Shown in pieces: positions 6,312 to 12,280 of a stretch of DNA of 12,654 nucleotides. Below the pieces are notes generated by a model. That model had not been told where the DNA came from, did not search any database, and worked only from the letters and a program-made list of their open reading frames with translations. The stretch is from DATFCK01 sp045809745 (lineage in GTDB: Bacteria; Verrucomicrobiota; Verrucomicrobiia; Chthoniobacterales; UBA10450), in the NCBI GenBank assembly GCA_045809745.1, contig JBJMXE010000021.1, positions 1 through 12,654 on the forward strand, read 5' to 3'. Each line of letters begins with the position of its first letter. The first letter of the stretch is position 1. Position numbers and translations under genes: made by a program.

Positions 6312-6980
6312 ATGCTGTTCGTCGTCGCCACTCCGATCGGCAATCTCGGTGACATGACGTTTCGAGCGGTCGAGGTGCTGCGCGCGGCGGACGTAATCGC
6401 CGCCGAAGACACGCGCCATTCCGGAATCCTGCTAAACCATTACAGCATCCGGAAACCTTTGGTCAGCTATCACGAACACAACGAAGCCAGGCGTACAGCC
6501 GAGCTGGTGGAGCGACTGGAAAACGGTGAAACAGTCGCGCTGATCACCGATGCCGGCATGCCCGGCCTTTCTGATCCGGGTTTTCGCATCATCGCGGAAT
6601 GCATCAAGCGAAATCTCGAATTTACGATTGTGCCAGGACCGTCTGCGATTCTAACGGCTTTGGTCGGCTCGGGGTTTCCGATGAATCGATTTAGTTTCCG
6701 TGGATTTTTGCCCGTTAAAAGTGGAGGGCGAGAACGCGAGTTGCGCGCTGCGGCGGAAGCGCGCGAAACCGTGATTTTTTTCGAGTCTCCTTACCGGCTC
6801 ACCAAAACGCTCGCGGCCTGCCGCGATATCATGCCTGAGCGCCCAATCTGCGTCGCTCGGGAATTGACGAAGAAGTTTGAAGAATTCCGGCGCGCTTCCG
6901 CCGCCGAATTACTGGAGCACTACGAAGCCCGCCCTCCAAAGGGAGAAATCGTGCTCGTGATCTGCGGCGTCGACAAATAG
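6312..6980 (+). CDS. rsmI: 16S rRNA (cytidine1402-2'-O)-methyltransferase, short form
   Basis: RsmI uses S-adenosylmethionine to methylate the ribose of C1402 in the 16S rRNA decoding centre. The 222-residue protein has the tetrapyrrole-methylase fold and RsmI signatures: TPIGNLGD (7-14), AEDTRHS (31-37), SYHEHNE (52-58), TDAGMPGLSDPG (79-90), VPGPSA (107-112), FRGFLP (129-134), FFESPYR (156-162), RELTKKFEE (183-191) and a closing KGEIVLVI (210-217). E. coli RsmI is about 286 residues; this one stops right after the methylase domain and lacks the small C-terminal helical extension. The ATG at 6312 gives the family's usual N-terminus; no Shine-Dalgarno is seen. It heads the plus-strand run but is 123 bases from rplU with a hairpin between, so it may be a separate unit. 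Confidence 0.95.
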   Translation: MLFVVATPIGNLGDMTFRAVEVLRAADVIAAEDTRHSGILLNHYSIRKPLVSYHEHNEARRTAELVERLENGETVALITDAGMPGLSDPGFRIIAECIKRNLEFTIVPGPSAILTALVGSGFPMNRFSFRGFLPVKSGGRERELRAAAEARETVIFFESPYRLTKTLAACRDIMPERPICVARELTKKFEEFRRASAAELLEHYEARPPKGEIVLVICGVDK

Positions 6981-7009
6981 CCGGTCAACCGCCGCAAATC
7001 CGGCTTCAC

Positions 7010-7034
7010 GCGGCCATAACCGGCCGCAGGTTTT
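7010..7034 (+). terminator. Candidate intrinsic terminator after rsmI
   Basis: GCGGCC (7010-7015) pairs with GGCCGC (7022-7027) around ataacc, followed by agg and TTTT (7031-7034). It lies 30 bases after the rsmI stop and before rplU. The stem is strong and GC-rich but the T-run is short, so it may only partly terminate. Confidence 0.5.
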
Positions 7035-7103
7035 CCCTTGTCAAACCGTCACTTCTATGGAAGTTTGCGCGGCTTTTCCCCAGAAAACGCACCCGCTTGC
7101 TTT

Positions 7104-7451
7104 ATGGCTTACGCAATCATCAGAACCGGTGGACGGCAGTATCGAGTCGCTGAAGGCGAAACGGTGGATGTCGATCTTCTAGACGTCGAGGCTGGTAAAA
7201 CCGCTACTCTCGGCGACGTGCTGATGTTTGCCGACGGCGACAACATCACCCACGGGAGTCCTATTGATGGCGCGAAGGTGACGGCTGAGGTCGTAGAGCA
7301 TCGTAAGGACAAGAAGGTCATCGCATTCAAGTACCGGCGCCGTAAGGGGTACCACCGCACGGTCGGTCATCGGCGAAAGCTGACCCGGCTTCGGATCAAA
7401 TCGATTGCCATGGGGGCCAAGAAGAGCGCCGCGAAGAAGACGGCTGAGTAG
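7104..7451 (+). CDS. rplU: 50S ribosomal protein L21 (bL21)
   Basis: bL21 is a primary-type protein of the large subunit that binds 23S rRNA. The 115-residue product opens with the family signature YAIIRTGGRQYRV and carries the C-terminal block FKYRRRKGYHRTVGHRR, followed by LTRLRI. A Lys/Ala-rich tail of about 15 residues (GAKKSAAKK) extends past the usual end at roughly 100 residues. The ORF is open upstream to 7038, but those 22 codons have no family similarity and ATG 7104 gives the canonical MAYAIIRTGG start. It is followed 38 bases later by rpmA, the conserved rplU-rpmA pair. No convincing Shine-Dalgarno precedes it; a 5-bp hairpin ACTTC/GAAGT at 7051-7064 lies in its leader. Confidence 0.97.
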   Translation: MAYAIIRTGGRQYRVAEGETVDVDLLDVEAGKTATLGDVLMFADGDNITHGSPIDGAKVTAEVVEHRKDKKVIAFKYRRRKGYHRTVGHRRKLTRLRIKSIAMGAKKSAAKKTAE

Positions 7452-7489
7452 CCACGAACCCGTACGAATCAGCAACCTAATCTCCGGAA

Positions 7490-7747
7490 ATGGCTCATAA
7501 AAAAGGACAAGGCAGCGTTAAGAACGGCCGCGATAGCGTCAGCAAACGGCTGGGCGTGAAACGATTTGGAAGTGAAGCCGTGGTGGCCGGCAATATCATC
7601 ATCCGCCAGCGCGGTACTAAATATGTACCCGGCAGAAACGTCGGCCTCGGCCGCGATTACACCATCTTTGCTTTGGTGGACGGGAATGTGCGATTTGACC
7701 GATCCGGCCGCCGCGTTAACGTCGATCCGCTTCCAGCCGAGAAGTAA
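7490..7747 (+). CDS. rpmA: 50S ribosomal protein L27 (bL27)
   Basis: bL27 sits beside the peptidyl-transferase centre, with its N-terminal tail reaching the P-site tRNA. The 85-residue protein begins MAHKKGQGSVKNGRDS, the mature-type N-terminus, with no cleavable extension of the Firmicutes kind. The remaining blocks are typical: SKRLGVKRFG (18-27), VVAGNIIIRQRGTKY (31-45), PGRNVGLGRDYTIFALVDG (47-65) and a short C-terminal end. It follows rplU by 38 bases and is presumably cotranscribed with it. Confidence 0.97.
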   Translation: MAHKKGQGSVKNGRDSVSKRLGVKRFGSEAVVAGNIIIRQRGTKYVPGRNVGLGRDYTIFALVDGNVRFDRSGRRVNVDPLPAEK

Positions 7748-7776
7748 CTGCTGCAGCTGGCGGCAGATTTCCTTCA

Positions 7777-7806
7777 TTGTGAAGCTCGCCCTGTTTGCGC
7801 TATAAC
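7777..7806 (+). promoter_or_regulatory. Candidate sigma70-type promoter for the adenylate kinase-like gene
   Basis: TTGTGA (7777-7782) and TATAAC (7801-7806, five of six consensus bases) are separated by 18 bases. Transcription would be expected near 7813, only about 6 bases before the ATG at 7819, giving a nearly leaderless message. It would allow separate expression of the downstream genes within the run. CTTCA/TGAAG (7773-7784) forms a tiny hairpin overlapping the -35 box. Confidence 0.45.
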
Positions 7807-7818
7807 GGGATTTCGGCC

Positions 7819-8424
7819 ATGACCAAATACAGGACGTTTCTGCTTTTCGGAGCACCAGGCAGCGGCAAAGGAACCCAAGGGAAGACGCTCGGCACCATCC
7901 CGCGTTTTTATCATTGCCCGTGCGGTGACGTGTTCCGATCCATCGATACTCGCACGGACGTGGGCAAGGCGTTCCTGGACTACTCCGGCAAAGGCCAGCT
8001 GGTCCCGGATACGATCACAGTGGAGCTGTGGAAAGAAGCGATCGACGCCGCGGTCGACGCTCACAAATTTAAGCCTGACATCGATATTCTTGTTCTCGAC
8101 GGCATTCCCCGCAACGCCGCCCAGGCGAAGATCATGGAGGAAATGATCGACGTGGAGAAGGTATTCCACCTTTCCTGTCCCAATCGGGAGACCCTGTTCA
8201 GCAGGCTGAAGAAACGGGCCTTAAAGGATAACCGGCTCGACGACGCGAACGAACAGGTGATCCAACGCCGTTTGGAGACATACGAGCGGGAATCGAAGCC
8301 GGTGCTCGCTCATTATCCGAAAGACATGATTACTGTGGTTGACGCCACGCAGCCGCCGGCCAAGGTTTTGCTAGATATCCTGGCAAGTGTAAACCACGGC
8401 GCCTATGAGTCAGCAGCAGTTTGA
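7819..8424 (+). CDS. adk: Adenylate kinase-like nucleoside monophosphate kinase (divergent, short lid)
   Basis: The family transfers phosphate between ATP and AMP (or another NMP), keeping adenylate pools in balance. The 201-residue protein has the P-loop GAPGSGKGT (11-19), an NMP-binding segment CGDVFRS (35-41) where standard Adk has S-[ST]-G-D-M-L-R, GQLVPD (59-64), LDGIPR (93-98, usually LDGFPR), and RLKKRALKDNRLDD (129-142) leading to a Y-E-R helix (155-157) and a C-terminal strand. The lid between about 121 and 140 is short and has no zinc cysteines, as in short-type Adks. The ATG at 7819 puts the P-loop strand at the usual place; GGGA lies about 8 bases upstream; the in-frame upstream extension to 7795 adds nothing. 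It overlaps the next gene by 20 bases. Altered NMP motifs leave AMP specificity likely but unproven. Confidence 0.82.
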   Translation: MTKYRTFLLFGAPGSGKGTQGKTLGTIPRFYHCPCGDVFRSIDTRTDVGKAFLDYSGKGQLVPDTITVELWKEAIDAAVDAHKFKPDIDILVLDGIPRNAAQAKIMEEMIDVEKVFHLSCPNRETLFSRLKKRALKDNRLDDANEQVIQRRLETYERESKPVLAHYPKDMITVVDATQPPAKVLLDILASVNHGAYESAAV

Positions 8425-8644
8425 AAGTCTAACCGCTTCGAGTCTTTACTGCGATAAGTGTAAAGCCGCCATGCCCGTCCGGGAGCGGCTGCTTCTGATC
8501 CTGCCCGAGAAGGAGATCTTCGATTATCTTTGCACCGGCTGCGGGTCTTCGGTTGGCCAGCGCGAAGTAACCGCCGGTGAGAAGTTGATGACTCAGGCAA
8601 CACGTCGACGTCCGGTGCGCTCGGTGCAACGTTCGCGTCCGTAG
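8405..8644 (+). CDS. Small zinc-ribbon protein of unknown function
   Basis: The 79-residue product has two Cys pairs, CDKC (16-19) and CTGC (43-46), 24 residues apart. They should bind one zinc ion in a rubredoxin-like or zinc-ribbon knuckle. Between them lies MPVRERLLLILPEKEIFDYL, alternating basic and hydrophobic residues as in two beta strands. The tail from about 56 is basic (TRRRPVRSVQRSRP) and may contact nucleic acid. There is no signal or membrane segment. The ATG at 8405 lies inside the end of the kinase gene (20-base overlap, different frame) and the stop is 5 bases before fmt, so translational coupling is likely and the ORF is not a shadow of either neighbour. I recognise no characterised homologue; a ribosome- or RNA-associated role is only suggested by its company. 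Confidence 0.75.
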   Translation: MSQQQFESLTASSLYCDKCKAAMPVRERLLLILPEKEIFDYLCTGCGSSVGQREVTAGEKLMTQATRRRPVRSVQRSRP

Positions 8645-8649
8645 CTCAC

Positions 8650-9582
8650 ATGCGCATTGTCTTCGTCGGCACCGGCGAAATTGGTGTGCCGACATTACGG
8701 ACACTGCTGCAATCCACACACGACGTCGCAGCCGTCGTTACCCAGCCTGACAAGCCAGTCGGGCGCGATCAACGGATTGAAGCTCCGCCGATCAAGCGTG
8801 CAATAGCGGGCACGGGGATTCCGATTCTCCAGCCGCCCCGGATCAAACACGAGTCAGCGGTCGCTGAAATCGACACCTTTAGCCCCGATGTGATCGTTGT
8901 GGTCGCTTATGGGCAAATTCTTCCGGCGACGATTTTAGCGATCCCGAAATACGCGTGTTTGAATCTGCATGCGTCGTTGCTGCCGCGATGGCGAGGCGCT
9001 GCTCCGATCCAAGCGGCGATTGCGGCCGGCGATGACCGGACTGGAATGACAGTGATGTACATGGATCAAGGTTTGGATAGCGGCGACGTCCTGGCACAAA
9101 CGGAAATTCCGATCCTACCGGAGGATACGGGCGGCACGCTCCATGATCGCCTGGCAGGACTTGGTCCGGACGGGTTATCAAGCGCGTTACAACTGATTGA
9201 AAAAGGACAGGCGCCCAGGGTGCCTCAGGATGTTACTCAAGTTACCTACGCGCCGAAGCTCAATCGCGAATCGGGACGGATTCAATGGAGTGAACCGGCA
9301 CGAGTGATCGAGCGCAAAGTTCGCGCGTTCAATCCGTGGCCGGGTGCATTTACGGAATTACACATGCCGCCAGGCGTTCGGCGGAAGCTGAAAATCTTAT
9401 CCACGCAGGTCGTGGATTTGACGGGCGAGCCTGGCCAGATTCTCAGTGCCGATGACCGATTGATCATTGCCACCGGCAGTGGCGCGATATCGTTGGTTGA
9501 AGTGCAGTTGGAAGGGCGCAAACGGATGCCGGCCTCGGAGTTCGTCCGCGGCAATCGTTCAGCCCTGACGGTCGTGCGCTGA
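8650..9582 (+). CDS. fmt: Methionyl-tRNA formyltransferase
   Basis: Fmt transfers a formyl group from 10-formyltetrahydrofolate to the amino group of initiator Met-tRNA, priming bacterial initiation. The 310-residue length is typical. The N-terminal hydrolase domain begins MRIVFVGTGEIGVPTL, with TQPDKPVGR (31-39). The catalytic triad is visible as Asn105 and His107 in LNLHASLLPRWRGAAP (104-119) and Asp143 in GLDSGD (141-146), matching Asn108, His110 and Asp146 of E. coli. The C-terminal tRNA-binding domain begins near 205 (TYAPKLNRESGRI, with RAFNPWPGAF). It starts 5 bases after the zinc-ribbon stop and has no Shine-Dalgarno, so it may depend on coupling. Its usual partner def is not in the window. 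Confidence 0.97.
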   Translation: MRIVFVGTGEIGVPTLRTLLQSTHDVAAVVTQPDKPVGRDQRIEAPPIKRAIAGTGIPILQPPRIKHESAVAEIDTFSPDVIVVVAYGQILPATILAIPKYACLNLHASLLPRWRGAAPIQAAIAAGDDRTGMTVMYMDQGLDSGDVLAQTEIPILPEDTGGTLHDRLAGLGPDGLSSALQLIEKGQAPRVPQDVTQVTYAPKLNRESGRIQWSEPARVIERKVRAFNPWPGAFTELHMPPGVRRKLKILSTQVVDLTGEPGQILSADDRLIIATGSGAISLVEVQLEGRKRMPASEFVRGNRSALTVVR

Positions 9583-9680
9583 TCACCCGCAGCTACGGGA
9601 CGAACCCCTGCTGGTTTGGCTCCGGACGGATGTCATTTTGCTTTCAAAGTCGAAATGCATTCTGTTTCATCTCACTGCCC

Positions 9681-10421
9681 ATGACAACCGAGGCTCCTGC
9701 TTACAAACGCATCGTGTTAAAGCTGAGCGGCGAGTCTCTTCAAGAAGTCGGCGCAAGGGAGAACATCTCATTTCGCGTGGTCAGGGAGATAGCTGAGCGG
9801 ATCAAGGAAGTTCGCGAATTGGGGGTTCAGGTGTCGGTCGTTATCGGCGGAGGGAATATCTGGCGCGGAGTCACCGCTGCTGGCCGCGGAATGGATCGAA
9901 CCACGGCCGATTACATGGGGATGCTGGCTACGGTAATCAATGGGATGGCGCTGAAGAGCGCTCTGGAACAGCTGGACGTCAGCACGCGGCTTCAGAGCGC
10001 CATCGAAATGAAAAATGTGGCGGAACCGTTCATTCTCGGCCGGGCCATCCGACATTTGGAACTAGGCCGCGTTGTGATTTTTGTGGCCGGCACGGGCAAT
10101 CCCTATTTCTCGACGGACACGACCGCCGCTTTGCGGGCGAGCGAGATCCGCGCGGAGGTCATTCTCAAGGCAACGAAAGTTGATGGCGTTTATGACCGCG
10201 ATCCGAAAATCGATTCCAACGCTCAGCGTTACGATCGGGTCAGCTTTACGGAGGCGCTCACCAAACGGCTTCAGGTTATGGATGCAACGGCGTTTAGCTT
10301 GTGCAGGGAGAACAAGATTCCGATCATCGTGTTCAACATGAACGAACCCAGTAACATTCGGGACGTGGTGCTCGGTCGAAAAGTGGGAACGCTCGTTTGC
10401 GGTGAGGCCGAGGCTGCCTAA
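9681..10421 (+). CDS. pyrH: Uridylate kinase (UMP kinase)
   Basis: PyrH phosphorylates UMP to UDP with ATP, feeding pyrimidine nucleotide synthesis; the bacterial enzyme is a hexamer of the amino-acid kinase fold, typically activated by GTP and inhibited by UTP. The 246-residue protein has KRIVLKLSGESL (9-20, phosphate-binding Lys14), the glycine loop VIGGGNIWRG (54-63), DRTTADYMGMLATVING (72-88), the UMP-binding VAGTGNPYFSTDTTAA (135-150), and KATKVDGVYDRDP (163-175). ATG 9681 gives the family start; an upstream ATG at 9630 would add 17 Phe/Cys-rich residues without family character. It is 98 bases after fmt, a gap with no clear gene or promoter, and 10 bases before frr, the conserved pyrH-frr pair. 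Confidence 0.97.
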   Translation: MTTEAPAYKRIVLKLSGESLQEVGARENISFRVVREIAERIKEVRELGVQVSVVIGGGNIWRGVTAAGRGMDRTTADYMGMLATVINGMALKSALEQLDVSTRLQSAIEMKNVAEPFILGRAIRHLELGRVVIFVAGTGNPYFSTDTTAALRASEIRAEVILKATKVDGVYDRDPKIDSNAQRYDRVSFTEALTKRLQVMDATAFSLCRENKIPIIVFNMNEPSNIRDVVLGRKVGTLVCGEAEAA

Positions 10422-10425
10422 GGAT
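10420..10425 (+). promoter_or_regulatory. Shine-Dalgarno of frr overlapping the pyrH stop codon
   Basis: AAGGAT overlaps the TAA of pyrH (10419-10421) and its AGGA core ends 7 bases before the ATG at 10432. It settles the frr start against the upstream in-frame ATG at 10402 and suggests coupled translation of the two genes. Confidence 0.7.
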
Positions 10426-10431
10426 CTATCG

Positions 10432-10992
10432 ATGAGTTCAGAGGACATATTATTGGAAGCGGAGATGGCGATGGAAAAGAGCGTGGATTACATGGTCCAC
10501 GAGTTCGCCGCCGTCCGGACCGGCAAAGCATCTCCGGCGCTGGTCGAGAACGTGGACGTGCAGGCCTATGGCTCGTCCATGAAACTGAAGCAGGTAGCGT
10601 TGATTACGACTCCTGAGCCTCGACTGCTGGTCGTCCAACCATTCGACGCCGGCACCCTTCACGACATCGAGAAAGCCCTCAAAGAATCCAAAATCGGCAT
10701 CATGCCGGCGGTGGACGGTAAGATCATTCGATTACCCATCCCGGAATTGTCTGAGGAACGGCGCAAGGATCTGGTCCGATCGTTAGGCAAGATGGCGGAA
10801 GAAGCCAGGGTGCGGGTCCGGGCCAATCGGCGCGCAGCAATGGATGACGCGAAGAAGCTGAAGACCAGCGGCACATTGACGGAAGACGGACTGCGCGACC
10901 TTGAGGACGAAGTCCAAAAGCTCACCGACCGCTTTGTAAAGTCCATTGACGATCAAGTTCGGCACAAAGAAGCCGAAGTGATGAAGGTCTGA
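10432..10992 (+). CDS. frr: Ribosome recycling factor
   Basis: RRF, with EF-G, splits the post-termination ribosome. The 186-residue length is exactly typical. Domain I helices frame the protein and domain II lies between about 30 and 105. Signatures are AAVRTGKASPALVENV (26-41), YGSSMKLKQVA (46-56), TPEPRLLVVQPFD (60-72), IEKALKES (79-86), IGIMPAVDGKIIRLPIP (89-105), LSEERRKDLV (107-116) and the long Arg/Lys-rich helix RVRVRANRRAAMDDAKKL (127-144). The start at 10432 rests on the AAGGAT ribosome site; an ATG at 10402 lies inside pyrH. It is the last gene of the plus-strand run, followed by the palindromic region at 11032-11130. Confidence 0.97.
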   Translation: MSSEDILLEAEMAMEKSVDYMVHEFAAVRTGKASPALVENVDVQAYGSSMKLKQVALITTPEPRLLVVQPFDAGTLHDIEKALKESKIGIMPAVDGKIIRLPIPELSEERRKDLVRSLGKMAEEARVRVRANRRAAMDDAKKLKTSGTLTEDGLRDLEDEVQKLTDRFVKSIDDQVRHKEAEVMKV

Positions 10993-11031
10993 GCCTCTGC
11001 CGGTTGGTTAAGCACGGAGGTTCGCCGAATT

Positions 11032-11050
11032 GCCGTCTCGCAGAGACGGC
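11032..11050. repeat. Perfect 8-bp hairpin downstream of frr
   Basis: GCCGTCTC (11032-11039) and GAGACGGC (11043-11050) pair perfectly around the 3-base loop GCA, 40 bases after the frr stop. No T-run follows, so a Rho-independent terminator is not proven; it may stall polymerase, protect the 3' end, or be part of a REP-type element. Confidence 0.6.
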
Positions 11051-11067
11051 CTGCAACGGAATGCGGA

Positions 11068-11130
11068 GGGACGAGCTCGTCTCGTCCCATTATCCGTCCG
11101 CCCGAAGAAATGGAACGAGAAGCTCGTCCC
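11068..11130. repeat. Two related palindromes with a GGGACGAG/CTCGTCCC stem
   Basis: The first copy is GGGACGAG (11068-11075) with CTCGTCCC (11081-11088) around ctcgt; the second is GGAACGAG (11112-11119) with CTCGTCCC (11123-11130) around aag, with one mismatch. The right arms are identical, so this is a tandem of a palindromic unit 42-44 bases apart. The core GACGAGCTCGTC of the first copy is itself a perfect palindrome. Such units between convergent genes resemble REP/RAYT-type repeats, but I cannot see other genomic copies. Confidence 0.6.
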
Positions 11131-11144
11131 TTCGTTGTGTCAGC

Positions 11145-11960
11145 TTACAGCCTAACGAGATCGACAAGGAACTGGCACCAGAGATATAACATTCCGCGCC
11201 AGGAATATTTGACTTCGCCCTCAGACGTTTCCTTTAGCACGCCTTTATCGATGTTGTGGGCGATCTGATCCCGCAAATCACGTTCGATCTCCAATTGGAT
11301 CCGCTCTTCGTCCATGGGATCGACGGTCGCGACATCGATCGTGTTATCGCGAAGAAACTCCCGGTGGCTTTGGTACAGCTGCCAGAACGATTGGTCCGGC
11401 CGCTGGCGATTGATTCGGAACTGAGGCGTCAGTTTCAGGCCGTACGAAAGTGGATAATTCCACGTTGTCCAAATCAGACCGTCTTTGGCCCGTGACGAAA
11501 TTCGCAGGTAATAAAATGACAGATCGTGCTGCTCATTCAGACAAATGGTTGCCTGCGCCCGATCATCATGCTTGTAAAAAAGTCGGAAGAATTGGCGGTA
11601 ATCCTCCCAATCCCAGCCGGCATCGCTGATGTGAACGAATCCGGCGTTTTCAATTTCCCTGGTGATGTCGTTAAGCGTCGGAAAAATATCAGTCGATGGC
11701 GGACTCTTCGGGCGGAGCTGTTTCTCCTTCGGCAGACGTAATGCTCGGATTCTCGTTAGGATTTCCAGCCAGGGCAGGAACAACCAACTGGCGGCGGCAG
11801 CGATTCCCAGGAGCCAGCTGCCGGTAACGAAGTAAACCGCCAGATAAGAAGCCACCAGGATGCCCAGCGCCCCCGCCTTCTGAGAAAACGAACTCTGGAA
11901 GCTGCGCAACGCGACGCTTAACACCGCCACGCCGAGCGTTAGGAAGAGGCCAAAAAGCAT
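11145..11960 (-). CDS. Three-span membrane protein with aromatic-rich soluble domain, unknown function
   Basis: I do not recognise a characterised family. The 271-residue protein has three closely packed hydrophobic segments at about 2-19, 30-46 and 48-68, then a basic stretch (about 70-85, ALRLPKEKQLRPK) that should sit in the cytoplasm. A soluble domain from about 91 to 250 follows, rich in Trp, Tyr and Phe: GWDWEDYRQFFRLFYKHDD (115-133), ICLNEQHDLSFYYLRISSR (139-157), WTTWNYPLSYG (164-174) and FWQLYQSHREFLRD (192-205). An acidic, charged helix at about 214-238 and a hydrophobic C-terminal end (YSWRGMLYLWCQFLVDLVRL, 252-271) complete it. Its ATG shares one base with the glutaredoxin stop (TGATG), so the two are translationally coupled. 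The soluble domain looks conserved and folded; no catalytic motif is evident. Confidence 0.75.
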   Translation of the reverse strand: MLFGLFLTLGVAVLSVALRSFQSSFSQKAGALGILVASYLAVYFVTGSWLLGIAAAASWLFLPWLEILTRIRALRLPKEKQLRPKSPPSTDIFPTLNDITREIENAGFVHISDAGWDWEDYRQFFRLFYKHDDRAQATICLNEQHDLSFYYLRISSRAKDGLIWTTWNYPLSYGLKLTPQFRINRQRPDQSFWQLYQSHREFLRDNTIDVATVDPMDEERIQLEIERDLRDQIAHNIDKGVLKETSEGEVKYSWRGMLYLWCQFLVDLVRL

Positions 11961-12211
11961 CAGGGATGGATTTCGTGCTCGCGCAGAAATTCTTCCAGCT
12001 GGTCGGTATCGAAGTTAGCCAGCACCTTGTCCCCGGCGACAAACGTGGGAACGTAAGTTTGGTCGGAAAGTTCCTTCATCTCTTCGTAGGCCTGGCGATC
12101 TTCGCCGACGTCGATCTCGACAAAGGAATATCCACGCTCGCTAAGATACTCCTTTGCGTCAATGCACCAGGAACACCATTCGCGACTGTAAAGCTTCAAT
12201 TCCATCGACAT
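11960..12211 (-). CDS. Glutaredoxin-family thiol oxidoreductase
   Basis: The 83-residue protein is a single glutaredoxin/thioredoxin-like fold: strand MELKLYSR, the dithiol site WCSWC with Cys13 and Cys16, then IDAKEYLSERGYSFVEIDVG, the cis-proline loop TYVPTFVAG (52-60, Pro55), and a final helix DQLEEFLREHEI. It should reduce protein disulfides or mixed disulfides in the cytoplasm. CSWC differs from the CPYC of classical glutaredoxins and the CVQC of NrdH; it lacks the usual Pro/Val after the first Cys, so its redox potential and electron donor are uncertain. ATG 12211 is the first start, with a second in-frame ATG at 12205; neither has a clear Shine-Dalgarno. It is coupled to the downstream membrane protein and lies 69 bases after proS. 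Confidence 0.88.
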   Translation of the reverse strand: MSMELKLYSREWCSWCIDAKEYLSERGYSFVEIDVGEDRQAYEEMKELSDQTYVPTFVAGDKVLANFDTDQLEEFLREHEIHP

Positions 12212-12280
12212 TGCGGAAATAAACGAGGCCTATTGTGCCGTCAACAGCGCATCTTTTAGCAGGGACCAAGCCGAAGCGGT

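Noticed and set aside
6981..7103. Possible L21 leader RNA (autoregulatory structure before rplU)
   Set aside because: Only a GC-rich terminator-like hairpin and one 5-bp hairpin (7051-7064) are visible; I cannot match them to a known ribosomal leader.
9583..9680. A promoter in the 98-base fmt-pyrH gap
   Set aside because: TTGCTT-17-TCTGTT is present around 9640-9668, but the -10 box is too far from consensus to support.
10062..10448. 128-codon minus-strand frame antisense to pyrH, and similar frames opposite adk and rpmA
   Set aside because: All lie antisense to conserved housekeeping genes and show no domain or start-site support.
11032..11130. CRISPR array
   Set aside because: The repeated unit is a short palindrome present in only two unequal copies with no regular spacers, and there are no cas genes.
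12216..12244. TTGACG-17-TATTTC as a promoter for the glutaredoxin gene on the minus strand
   Set aside because: The -35 box is good, but the -10 box matches poorly and the start of transcription would fall inside the first ATG codon; it would only work with the second ATG at 12205.
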